Shown here: in pieces, positions 35,365-43,817 of the stretch | Layout: the number at the start of each line of letters is the position of its first letter | Numbering within the stretch: position 1 is the first letter of the stretch | Assembly: GCA_040768125.1 (NCBI GenBank) | Contig: JAXGNG010000004.1 | Span: 62,001 to 126,000 of the forward strand | Length of the DNA stretch: 64,000 bases | Direction: 5' to 3' | From: RBG-16-49-21 sp040768125 | GTDB taxonomy: Bacteria; Spirochaetota; UBA4802; UBA5550 | The notes under the pieces: generated by a model | What the model was told of the DNA's origin: nothing | Seen by the model: the letters and a program-made list of their open reading frames with translations, nothing else | The model's database searches: none | Program-made: the position numbers and the translations under genes

Positions 35365-35736
35365 GTACTTCTTCATCGTCAGGGGACAGTGGCGCTCCAG
35401 GTCCCCGTCATCGAGCACGGAAACCGAAGCGAGAGCGCCATTCTTTCCCGGCGTTTCAATTTCGATCTTTCCTTCCGCTCCACAGCGAATCCTGTCCGTT
35501 GCCACGAGAAATCCCGCGGCCTCCCGCGCCGCGTCCACCGGGGTGATGTCGCCGTTTTTCACTGCCTCCCGGTAGCGGGGGGGATCCGATCTCTCCCATT
35601 CGGTAATGCTGTTGAGCTCGTGTTCGGTCTGGCAGATGTAGAGCCTGATGATCGGGTCCAGGGGGGACCCCGGCCCGGCGGCCGCCAGGGCCGCCATGCA
35701 GAAAAGGCCCAATGTTAATAGTAAAAGTCGCATCAT
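35347..35736 (-). CDS. Small secreted protein, unknown
   Basis: 129 residues with an N-terminal signal sequence (LLLLTLGLFCMAALAAAG). The mature protein is small with four Cys residues (ICQ, IRCG, RHCP, HPCR), consistent with one or two disulfides in the periplasm. I recognise no family. The start is uncertain because no Shine-Dalgarno sequence precedes the tandem ATG codons at 35736/35733. It follows the barrel protein gene by 84 bases and may share its transcript. Confidence 0.65.
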   Translation of the reverse strand: MMRLLLLTLGLFCMAALAAAGPGSPLDPIIRLYICQTEHELNSITEWERSDPPRYREAVKNGDITPVDAAREAAGFLVATDRIRCGAEGKIEIETPGKNGALASVSVLDDGDLERHCPLTMKKYGHPCR

Positions 35737-35820
35737 GATGGGACCCGGGAGACAGCGCGGGACGGCGAGCTTTTTTCCCCCGCCGAGGCGCACCGGGCCT
35801 CCCCGTTTTCCCCGGGGATC

Positions 35821-36666
35821 CTAAAAGGAGTAGCCGAGATAGATCGAGGCCGCGACGGCATTGGCCGACAGGGACTGGAAAATGTAGTAGTAGTTCGCCT
35901 CGAAGCCCAGCACCAGGCCAATCCCGAAGGTGTGGGATATGCCCACGCCGGCTCCGGCGACCAGGTCGAAGGACGATGACGAAAAGCCCTGGACCAGGAT
36001 CGCCGAGAGGGGCTGCCCCGGGTCCCCCGTGGGTATCAGCTTGAGGCGCTGTGCGCTCTTTCCGGAAGTATAGGAGAAGCCGGCCCCGGCGCGGAGGTCA
36101 ATGTCGATATACTTCGTGGCGAACCGGTACATCGGGGAGGCCACCACGGGGAGGATGCTGATCGAATCGGTCGAGTACTTCATGTCCGGGTTGTAGTAGT
36201 AGGACGCGTGGAGGTCCACGCCGAAACCCTTCACGATGTAGTTATACTGGAATATGAAGGTGCCCCCGAAGCCGAAGTTGAGCCCCTTGCCCGGTCCGTC
36301 GATGATCTTGATGCCCCCTCCCCCGAGGGCGAAGTGGACGTGGCGGTTCAGGCGGTCATCGATCGTCATGGAGACGGTCCCTTTCCCGACTTTCTTTTCA
36401 TCCTTTTCAAGGGTGAGCTCTTTTATGAGGGCGGTCTTGATGACGCGGGGCCTCCCGGTCGCGCCGTCGAGTATGGTGATCTCGTCGCCGCTTCGTGACT
36501 CCAGGGCACCCCTGAGGATGGTGCCGTTCTTCAACACCACCGTGGCGGCCGAAGCCGCCGCATGGCACATGAAAAGAAGCGCAGTAATTGCCAGGGCCAC
36601 GCGGGCCCCCCGTGAAAACAATCGTGCGATAATGCGCGGTGATGGCGCCGAATGAGATGATTTCAT
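35821..36666 (-). CDS. Predicted outer-membrane beta-barrel protein with Sm-like N-terminal region
   Basis: 281 residues. An N-terminal signal sequence (VALAITALLFMCHAAASAA) precedes a small beta domain, VVLKNGTILRGALESRSGDEITI, that resembles Sm/SH3-like folds seen at the N terminus of some spirochaetal surface proteins. From about residue 110 it shows alternating strands ending GYSF, with C-terminal Phe, a beta-barrel outer-membrane signature. Possible role in adhesion or envelope integrity; unproven. AGGAAGG lies 4 bases before the ATG. It follows the repeat lipoprotein and its hairpin. Confidence 0.8.
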   Translation of the reverse strand: MKSSHSAPSPRIIARLFSRGARVALAITALLFMCHAAASAATVVLKNGTILRGALESRSGDEITILDGATGRPRVIKTALIKELTLEKDEKKVGKGTVSMTIDDRLNRHVHFALGGGGIKIIDGPGKGLNFGFGGTFIFQYNYIVKGFGVDLHASYYYNPDMKYSTDSISILPVVASPMYRFATKYIDIDLRAGAGFSYTSGKSAQRLKLIPTGDPGQPLSAILVQGFSSSSFDLVAGAGVGISHTFGIGLVLGFEANYYYIFQSLSANAVAASIYLGYSF

Positions 36667-36706
36667 TATTCCTTCCTGTTCTTTCCTGTTATTGATGATT
36701 ATCCTG

Positions 36707-36739
36707 TTCCCGGCGGGACTTTCATAGTCCCGCCGGGAA
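36707..36739 (-). terminator. Strong hairpin downstream of the repeat lipoprotein gene
   Basis: A 14-base perfect stem (TTCCCGGCGGGACT with its complement) and a 5-base loop lie between the stop codon and the barrel protein start. No T-run follows on the minus strand, so it may terminate weakly or protect the mRNA end. Confidence 0.6.
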
Positions 36740-36768
36740 ATCTGCGTTCATGGGCGCTCCCGTGCCGC

Positions 36769-39700
36769 CTACCAGTTCAGCTCCGATTTGCTGGAATACG
36801 ATGAGAAATTGGCCCAGGTGTTTTCGACCGTGACGGTGCGCTGGGCCCGCGACGGCCCCTGGCAGTTGATCTTGAGGGCCTTCCAGTATCGGTTGGATGC
36901 CGGGTCCGTGGAGGGTACGGATATCTGCTCCACCAGTCCCTGGGAGTCGAAGACCCGCATGGTCACGGGATAGTCGTGCCACGACCCCGTCGAAGTGTAC
37001 TTGTGCACCGTGTAGGTGTAGATGCCGTAGTCGTAGCCGGACCCGTAGCCGAAGAGGTTGATCGCCTCGGGTCCGTAGCCGTCGGTGTCGTCCTGCACCA
37101 GGCTCGTGGTGGAGGAGGTGCCGCTCGGGTCGGCGCCGGAGAGATAGCGCCCCGTGTTCTCGTTCCATGATTTATGACCTGACCAGTAGACATGGAAACG
37201 GTTGGTCGGCGCGCCGTCCCAGCGGCTGTCTCCCGTGTCGGCGTTGTCCGTGGGGCCCACGACGTGCAGGTCGTAGTCGCGCGGGTTCGGCCCCCACTGC
37301 ACGATGACGCGCACGTGGGGCTCCACCAGGATCTCGCAGAGGGCGTAGCGCGTGTTGGTGGTGCTGTAGGTCTCGCCGTCTGTGCCGTCCGCGATAATGT
37401 TGTCGAAGGTGAGGTCGAAGTACCCCAGCTTGCTGAAGACCAGGGTATAGGCCCCCGGATCGAGCGGATCCGTCGTGAACGTGGCGCCATAGGGAGTCAG
37501 GGTATCCACGATGTTGCCACTCCAGTCCTTAATCACGATGGTGGCGCCGCTGATGTCGGCGCCGGTGTTGGCGTCCACGGTGCGGCCCGCCAGGGCCTCG
37601 GCCGTGGCAGCCGTGGAGACCAGGTAGATGATCCCGATATTATTGGTCACGCCCGCCGTGGAGCTGATGTTGCCCCGATTGGTGCTGTGGTAGCCTGATG
37701 CGCTCACTTCGACCTCGTAGGCCAGGCTGCCGATGGGTATGTTGCTGAAGGTGAATTCGCCGTCCCCGTCCGTGGTCTCGTCGTCCACGTAGACGTGTCC
37801 CGAGGTCCGGTACAGGGTCACCGTGGCGCCGGCCACCTCGTTCTTCGTGGTGTCCAGCACCTTGCCGGTGATGTGTCCCACGACGGTGATGCCGTCCGAG
37901 GCGGCCCCCCAGCCGCTCCAGTTGCCCGCGGCGTCGCGAACCTTGACCCGGGCGTAGTAGGTGGCGCCGTCGCTCGGGTCGATCGTGTAGGTGTAGTTCT
38001 GCGCCGTGCCCACCGACGCGCCGTCGGCGCCGCCGTACACGATGGTGGAGAAGCCGCTGTCGCTGGACACCTGTATCTTCACCTCGGCCACGTCGCCGCC
38101 GTTGGTCCACTGGAAGTAGAGGCTCAGGTCCTCGTCGTAGACCTTGCTGTTGTCGTTTGTCGCCGGTGCGGACGGCGGCGTGGTGTCCACGGTCCAGGTG
38201 TGGTTCGTGGAGCTTCCCGTGGCCTGCCAGTTGCCCGCCAGGTCGCGGCCGATGACGTACAGGGTGTGGCTCGCCTGGGAAAGGCCGCTCAGCTGTATGT
38301 GCGTCGCCACGGCAGTGGTCGCGCTCCAGGCGCCGCCGTCGAGCTTGTACTGGTAATGCGTGACCCCCGCGCCGCCCACGGTGATGTCGGTCGTGGCGTA
38401 GTTGGCCGGGTTGGGCGGCGTTCCCGAGAGCGTGGCCGTGGGAGGCGTCAGGTCCACGGTCCAGGAGTGGGTCGTGGCGCTTCCCACGGCCTGCCAGTTT
38501 CCTGCTGAATCCTTCGCGATGACCTCGAGGGTGTACCCGCCCTCGGTGAGGCCGCTCAGCTGGATGTTGCTTGCCGAGCTGATTTCGCCGCTCCAGCCTC
38601 CTCCGTTCACCCGGTAGTCGTAGGCAACGACGTCCGTGCCGCCCACGGTTATGTCCGTGGTGGTGGCGTTGGTGGGGTTCGCCGGGGTGTTCGAGAGCAC
38701 CGCGGTCGTGGCCGTGAGGTCGATGTCCCAGGCGTGGGTCGTGGCGCTTCCCGTGGCCTGCCAATTGCCGGCGCTGTCCTTGCCGATGACCTCCAGGGTA
38801 TGGGGGCCGGCCGCCAGGCCGCCCTCGACGATATGGGTCCCGAGATCGGAGACCTCGCCGCTCCAGGCGCCGCCGTCGATCCGGTAGCTGTAGCTCACCA
38901 CGTCGGCGCCGCCCACGGTGACGTCAATGCCCGTCTGGTTCGTGGGGTCCGGGGGCGTGCCCGAGAGCGTGGCCGTCGGCGGCGAGATGTCGATGGTCCA
39001 CGTATGCGACGTGGCGTCGCCGAAATCCTGCCAGTTCCCCGCCGAGTCTTTGCCCACGACGTAGAGCGTGTGGCTCCCCTCGGCCAGGCCGGCGCGGATT
39101 ATATGCGTGCCGATGGCGGTTTCGCCGCTCCAGGCCTCGCCGTCGATCCTGTACATGTAGGCCTGTACGTCGGTGCCGCCCACGGTGACGTCGATGGACT
39201 GGCTGTTCGTGGGGCTGGCGGGCGTGCCGGAAAGCGTGGCCTCCGGCGCCGTGAGGTCAACATCCCATGAATAGCTCGTGGGGCTTGCCAGGGACTGCTC
39301 GTTCCCCGCCTGGTCGCGTCCCACGATGTCCAGGGTATGGGAGTCCTCGGTGAGCCCGCTCAGGTTGATGGGGCTCCCCTGGGCGTTCAGGCCGCTCCAG
39401 GCGCCGCCGTCGAGGCGGTACCGGTATGACACCACGCCGGCGCCCCCCACGGTGAAGGCCGGGGTGGTGTCGTTGTCCGGGTCCGGGGGCGTGCTGGTGA
39501 AGGATGCCGTGGGAGGCGTGATGTCCACGGTCCACGTGTGGGTCGTGGCGTCCACCTCGGCCTGCCAGTTCCCCGCCTCGTCCCTGCCGATGACGTAGAT
39601 CGTGTGGGACGACTCGGAAAGGCCCGAGAGCTGGATGTTGGTCGAGACCGGGATCTCGGACCCGTAGCCGCCGGCGTCAAGCCTGTACTTGTAGGCCGCC

Positions 39701-41142
39701 ACGCCGGAGCCCCCCACGTCGATGTCCGTGGACTGGCTGTTCGTCGGGTTGACCGGCAGGTTGTTCAATGACGCGATGGGAGGATTCACGTCGATCTCCC
39801 AGGTGTGCGACGTGGCCGAACCGGTGTCCTGCCAGTTGCCCGCCTGGTCGCGCCCGATGACGTCGACGGTGTGGCTTCCCTCGGCCAGGCCCGCCGCGGT
39901 GATGGGCGTGCCCGAGGCGATCTCGGCGCCGTAGCCGCCGCCGTCTAGCTGGTACCGGTAGGCCACCACCTGGGCGCCCCCCACGCTGATATTGATCGAC
40001 TGCACGTTGGTCGGGTCCGCCGGGGTGTTGGAGAGCGACGCCGTGGGCGCCTGGGTGTCAACGGTCCAGGTGTGGCTCGTGGGATCGCTTTCCGACTGCC
40101 AGTTCGCAGGGAAGGCGTTGTCCGCGCCGATGACCTCGATGGTGTGTTCGCCGTCGGCGAGGCCTGCCAGGACGATGTTGTCGCCCACGTCGAACCCGTC
40201 GAAGCCGCCGAGCCACGCCCCGCCGTCGACGCGGTAGCGGTACGCCGTGACGTTCGTGCCCCCCACGTTGATGTCGGTCCCCGTGACGTTCGTGACGGAG
40301 GCCGGGAGGCCGGAAAGCGTGGCCGTGGCCGCGGTGAGGTCAATGGTCCAGTCGTACTGCGTGGGCGAGGACTGCCAGTTCCCCACGCTGTCCCTGCCGA
40401 TGACGTAGATGGAATGTGAGCCCTCGACAAGGCCTGCGGCGGTGATGTTGGTGTTCATGTCCGACACCTCGGCGCTCCATGGGTCGCCGTCGATGCGATA
40501 GCGGTAGGCCGCCACGTCCGCGCCGCCCACGTCGATGTCGATGTCGGTCTGGCTGGTGAGAAGCGGCGGCGTGTTGGAGAGGGTCGCCGTGGGGGCCGTG
40601 ATGTCGATGGTCCAGGCGTGGGTCGTCGGGCTCAGCTGGCTCTGCTCGTTGCCCAGGTCGTCCTTGGCGATAACCGAGATGGTATGGGCCCCCTCGGCCA
40701 GGCCCGAGAGCATGATGTGGGTGGCGATGGGAATGTCTCCCCCGTAGCCGCCGCCGTCGATTTTATACCTATAGCTTTCTACATCGGTGCCGCCCACGGT
40801 GACGTCGATGGACTGGCTGTTCGTGGGATTGGCCGGCGTGTTGTCAAGCACCGCCGTGGGGGGTGTGATGTCGATGCTCCAGGCATAGGTCGTGGCGTCT
40901 CCCTCGGCCTGCCAGTTCCCCGCGGCGTCCCTGCCGATGATGTAGATAGTGTGCGCTCCCTCGGCGATGGCGGATCGCTCGATATGCTCCGACACGGCGG
41001 TCTCGGCGCTCCAGGCCTCGCCGTCGATCTTGTACTTGTAGGCCACAACCTGGGCGCCTCCCACGGTCATGTCGATCGACTGGTCGTTCGTGGGATTGTT
41101 CGGCTGTCCCGAATAGGTGGCCGCGGGGGGCGTGAGGTCCAC
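36769..41142 (-). CDS. Repeat-rich surface protein, main part (downstream of an amber codon)
   Basis: 1457 codons open after the in-frame TAG at 41178-41176; the GTG at 41142 is merely the first possible start and has no ribosome-binding site, so this is best read as the continuation of the lipoprotein at 41877. It contains about 11 of 12 Ig/cadherin-like repeats of some 89 residues (core YRIDGGAWS, GLAEGSHTLYVIGRDSAG, DxTPPTATLSGTP). These are followed by an FN3-like unit, two carboxypeptidase-regulatory-like domains (ITGKVLDTTKNEVAGATVTL; LAGRTVDANTGADISGATIV) and a C-terminal domain with VQWGPNPRDYDLHVVGP, like the YfaP/DUF2135 type. Likely exposed on the cell surface. Confidence 0.75.
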   Translation of the reverse strand: MDLTPPAATYSGQPNNPTNDQSIDMTVGGAQVVAYKYKIDGEAWSAETAVSEHIERSAIAEGAHTIYIIGRDAAGNWQAEGDATTYAWSIDITPPTAVLDNTPANPTNSQSIDVTVGGTDVESYRYKIDGGGYGGDIPIATHIMLSGLAEGAHTISVIAKDDLGNEQSQLSPTTHAWTIDITAPTATLSNTPPLLTSQTDIDIDVGGADVAAYRYRIDGDPWSAEVSDMNTNITAAGLVEGSHSIYVIGRDSVGNWQSSPTQYDWTIDLTAATATLSGLPASVTNVTGTDINVGGTNVTAYRYRVDGGAWLGGFDGFDVGDNIVLAGLADGEHTIEVIGADNAFPANWQSESDPTSHTWTVDTQAPTASLSNTPADPTNVQSINISVGGAQVVAYRYQLDGGGYGAEIASGTPITAAGLAEGSHTVDVIGRDQAGNWQDTGSATSHTWEIDVNPPIASLNNLPVNPTNSQSTDIDVGGSGVAAYKYRLDAGGYGSEIPVSTNIQLSGLSESSHTIYVIGRDEAGNWQAEVDATTHTWTVDITPPTASFTSTPPDPDNDTTPAFTVGGAGVVSYRYRLDGGAWSGLNAQGSPINLSGLTEDSHTLDIVGRDQAGNEQSLASPTSYSWDVDLTAPEATLSGTPASPTNSQSIDVTVGGTDVQAYMYRIDGEAWSGETAIGTHIIRAGLAEGSHTLYVVGKDSAGNWQDFGDATSHTWTIDISPPTATLSGTPPDPTNQTGIDVTVGGADVVSYSYRIDGGAWSGEVSDLGTHIVEGGLAAGPHTLEVIGKDSAGNWQATGSATTHAWDIDLTATTAVLSNTPANPTNATTTDITVGGTDVVAYDYRVNGGGWSGEISSASNIQLSGLTEGGYTLEVIAKDSAGNWQAVGSATTHSWTVDLTPPTATLSGTPPNPANYATTDITVGGAGVTHYQYKLDGGAWSATTAVATHIQLSGLSQASHTLYVIGRDLAGNWQATGSSTNHTWTVDTTPPSAPATNDNSKVYDEDLSLYFQWTNGGDVAEVKIQVSSDSGFSTIVYGGADGASVGTAQNYTYTIDPSDGATYYARVKVRDAAGNWSGWGAASDGITVVGHITGKVLDTTKNEVAGATVTLYRTSGHVYVDDETTDGDGEFTFSNIPIGSLAYEVEVSASGYHSTNRGNISSTAGVTNNIGIIYLVSTAATAEALAGRTVDANTGADISGATIVIKDWSGNIVDTLTPYGATFTTDPLDPGAYTLVFSKLGYFDLTFDNIIADGTDGETYSTTNTRYALCEILVEPHVRVIVQWGPNPRDYDLHVVGPTDNADTGDSRWDGAPTNRFHVYWSGHKSWNENTGRYLSGADPSGTSSTTSLVQDDTDGYGPEAINLFGYGSGYDYGIYTYTVHKYTSTGSWHDYPVTMRVFDSQGLVEQISVPSTDPASNRYWKALKINCQGPSRAQRTVTVENTWANFSSYSSKSELNW

Positions 41143-41400
41143 CTGCCAGTCGAAGGACGAGGCCTCGGGGAAGGTCTACCAGTTCCCCAGGGAGTCTTTC
41201 CCCACGGCTTCGAGGGAGTGCACGCCCTCGGCGAGGCCGGCGGCGGTGATGTTGTCACCCACGTCGATCTCGTCGCTATAGGGGCCGCCGTCAAGGCTGT
41301 ACTTGTAGGCCACCACGTCGGTGCCCCCCACGTCGATGTCGATGGAGGTGACGTTCGTGGGGTTCGCGGGCGTTCCCGAGAACTCCGCCACGACGGGGCC
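38170..41400 (-). repeat. About twelve tandem ~268-base repeats
   Basis: Units start roughly every 268 bases (for example near 38180, 38450, 38722, 38991, 39259, 39523, 39792, 40060, 40337, 40601, 40873 and 41131) and share long stretches of sequence such as GTCCACGGTCCA-like and CCCACGGTGACGTC-like blocks. Each encodes one ~89-residue beta-sandwich-like module. Confidence 0.85.
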
Positions 41401-41877
41401 GCGTCCATCGAATTCGCTTATTCTGTCCGGGTAAATCGCGTTGCCGTATTTGTCAGCTACATCAATCACCACAAGCCTGTATTTTGCGGTATGGACCATG
41501 TCATCCGGTTCCGTTCCATTCACCGTTAGGTTCACAGTCAATTTGTCGCTTTCAAGGACGGCGGAAATGATATTCACGTTATAGCTACATTTTACATCGT
41601 TGCACTGAATTTTATAATTGTCGGCGTCGTTTGCCGAGGCCTCGTCCAGGCGCATTGACTTGTCCTGGAACACCACGCGGACGTTGGTGTGCGTCGTGGC
41701 CGTCACCGTGGCGATGTCGGGGGCCGTGTCATCCGGGGTGAGGGCCCCGCTGGGGATGTAGATGCCCTTATCGTTCCTGTTGTCCATGTACTTCTTGAAG
41801 ATGTTGCTGTTGCATCCCGCGAGCGCCAGGGACGATAGGGCAAGGGTGATGGCGATAAAGAATTTATTGACGGTCAT
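41176..41877 (-). CDS. Lipoprotein N-terminal part of the interrupted repeat protein
   Basis: 233 residues. Signal sequence KFFIAITLALSSLALAGC has a canonical lipobox (LAGC). A Big/Ig-like domain (VTATTHTNVRVVFQDKSM, about 58-75) and the first ~89-residue repeat follow. The frame then stops at TAG 41178-41176 exactly where every other repeat reads GNWQ (CAG). Past the stop the same frame continues without break for another 1,469 codons. A single transition explains it: sequencing error, inactivating mutation, or a suppressible stop are the alternatives. AGGGGG lies 10 bases before the ATG. Confidence 0.8.
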   Translation of the reverse strand: MTVNKFFIAITLALSSLALAGCNSNIFKKYMDNRNDKGIYIPSGALTPDDTAPDIATVTATTHTNVRVVFQDKSMRLDEASANDADNYKIQCNDVKCSYNVNIISAVLESDKLTVNLTVNGTEPDDMVHTAKYRLVVIDVADKYGNAIYPDRISEFDGRGPVVAEFSGTPANPTNVTSIDIDVGGTDVVAYKYSLDGGPYSDEIDVGDNITAAGLAEGVHSLEAVGKDSLGNW

Positions 41878-42449
41878 TGCTCGGTTTCCCCCTGTATAAT
41901 ATACGAACTGCTTGTCGTATTGATTGGGCTTGATTGTATGGTGTCATTCCTGTCATTGCCTTCTTGATTTCCGCATTTCGGAAAAGTGACAATTCCAGAT
42001 TTTTTTCTACTTTAAGTTATAAATTGAATATCGACAAGTCAAGAAAAAAAATCCATCTGAGTGGGTTTTAAATCATTAAAATTACTTGCCGTTTCGAATA
42101 TTTATAGGTATAATCATTATAAATTTTAATATACATGAAATAGTATTTTGAAAACAATATGTTAAACCATCGGAAATCGATAGATTTGACATACTATTCT
42201 ATTTTTCTTTTTATTCAGCTCTGTTTCCGATGGTTTCTCGATAGAGAAGAAAACTAAAAACAATTCATATAATGTCAATAAAAAAACTGGACAATGTTCA
42301 AATTTATTAGCCTAACTATGAAACATGAAGGCGATAGTTATCGGTCAGCACCTGTAGAGTTGGTAACAATAAATAATAATGAAAATAATCCACTTTATAC
42401 GCACTAACAGGGTCAAGAACCAGGGCGGTACACATCTGCCAGTATATCC
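41878..42449. other. 572-base AT-rich intergenic region
   Basis: Divergent region between the repeat lipoprotein and the amidase operon. It is markedly AT-rich against GC-rich neighbours. It holds a probable -10 (TATATT/TATTAT, minus strand near 41898) for the lipoprotein, several T- and A-tracts, the inverted repeat at 42164-42236, and presumably the amidase operon promoter. I see no gene or RNA family in it. Confidence 0.6.
42164..42236. repeat. Perfect 13-base inverted repeat around a promoter-like element
   Basis: AAACCATCGGAAA (42164-42176) and its exact complement TTTCCGATGGTTT (42224-42236) flank 47 bases that include TTGACA at 42186-42191. CGATAG occurs beside both arms. Could be an operator pair for a looping repressor, a large hairpin, or a remnant of a small mobile element. 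Confidence 0.55.
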
Positions 42450-43817
42450 ATGTACGCAATGAAACGAAACCCACTGTATATAATAGCGATCATCGCCGCG
42501 TTGCTCGTTACCGGTTGCGACAGCCGCTCCGGGAGGGTGAAGTATCTCGTGGGCGATGATTCACTCCATGGCTACTTCTCCCTTGATGCGCGATCCGTCA
42601 CCATCTACGCGTCACCGGAGGATAAAAAGGCGGGTAGGATCGAATGCCGCCTGTATGACGACGAGTACGGGGTCTTCGCCAGGATGTTCCGCGTGCTCGA
42701 CGATGACGCCATAGAGGAGGCGTATCGAGCAAAGGGGCCTTCCCGCTTTTCAGAAGAGTTCATACGGAACGTCATGTCCTCCGACGACGGCGAATTCAGC
42801 CCCGCCGGGGATGCCGTACGGCCCCTGGCAGGACTCCGCGTCGCCATCGATCCGGGGCACAGCGCCGGTTCAATGGAAGATGCGGTGCGGGAAGGCAAAT
42901 ACATACTGCTTTTCACTCCCGAAGGCGAGAAACTGAACTTCTACGAGGCGGCCCTCAATCTCGCCACGGCCAGGGTCCTGAAAGAGATGCTCGAGCGGGA
43001 CGGCGCCACGGTGATGCTCACCCGCACGAAGGGGGAACAGGTCTACCCCGTGCCCTTCGATATCTGGGTGAAAAGAAATTTTCGGAGGGCCGTGAAAGAG
43101 AAGGAGCGGGACGGCTTCATAACTTCCGCGGCGGCGAAGCGCCTCCTGACCAGGTCGAGCGACCGCCAGCGTCTGAAGTTCTTCAACAGCGAATACGAGA
43201 TGCCCCGCCGGGCCGCGCTCATCAACCGCTTCAGGCCCCACGTCACCGTCCTGGCGCACTACGACGCGCGCGATGCCACGCCCGACTACCGGATCAAGTA
43301 CCTCCTCGTCAAGAAAATCGCGCGGTCCCGGGGAGGCGCCGCAGACCGGATGAAGCGGATCAACGAGGTGGTGGATTCCATCAGCGCCCTCGATGACAAT
43401 TTCTGCACCGCCTTCGTGCCCGGGTGCTTCCTCCGCGGCGAGCTCGCGAGCATGGAATCGCGCATCGAGTTTCTGCGACTGGTGGTCTCGACGGACCTTG
43501 ATCGGTCGATACGCTTTTCAAAACATGTCGTGGAGCATTTCAGGAAGGAGCTCGATGTGCCCCCGTCGCCTGAGACCTTTCCCGGGTCCCGTCTCGTGGG
43601 GTTCCGGTTTGGGGGGGTCTACGCGCGCAATCTCCGCATGACACGCCTGGTGCGGGGCGCACTCTGCCTCGGGGAACCGCTCCAGCAGAACAACCTCGGG
43701 GAGGCGCGACGACTGGCTAAAATCGGCGAAGGACGAATACCGGAGCGCGTGAGGGAGACGGCCCGGGCCTACCACCGGGCCATCCGGGACTACGCCGCGG
43801 GGTATCCCGGGCGATGA
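42450..43817 (+). CDS. N-acetylmuramoyl-L-alanine amidase lipoprotein (Amidase_3)
   Basis: 455-residue lipoprotein (IIAIIAALLVTGC lipobox). The catalytic domain begins near residue 130 with VAIDPGHSAG (zinc His), then ALNLATARVLKEMLERDGATVMLTRT, typical of Amidase_3, and VTVLAHYDARD with the second His. It would cleave the amide between MurNAc and L-Ala in the periplasm, tethered to a membrane. The family is involved in daughter-cell separation and recycling. The 130-residue N-terminal region and the long inserts are not in small amidases. First gene of an operon; its stop overlaps the next start (ATGA). Confidence 0.88.
   Translation: MYAMKRNPLYIIAIIAALLVTGCDSRSGRVKYLVGDDSLHGYFSLDARSVTIYASPEDKKAGRIECRLYDDEYGVFARMFRVLDDDAIEEAYRAKGPSRFSEEFIRNVMSSDDGEFSPAGDAVRPLAGLRVAIDPGHSAGSMEDAVREGKYILLFTPEGEKLNFYEAALNLATARVLKEMLERDGATVMLTRTKGEQVYPVPFDIWVKRNFRRAVKEKERDGFITSAAAKRLLTRSSDRQRLKFFNSEYEMPRRAALINRFRPHVTVLAHYDARDATPDYRIKYLLVKKIARSRGGAADRMKRINEVVDSISALDDNFCTAFVPGCFLRGELASMESRIEFLRLVVSTDLDRSIRFSKHVVEHFRKELDVPPSPETFPGSRLVGFRFGGVYARNLRMTRLVRGALCLGEPLQQNNLGEARRLAKIGEGRIPERVRETARAYHRAIRDYAAGYPGR

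Noticed and set aside
38170..41400. Possible CRISPR array because of regular spacing
   Set aside because: Units are ~268 bases, in frame and coding for protein modules; there are no short repeat/unique spacer pairs or cas genes.
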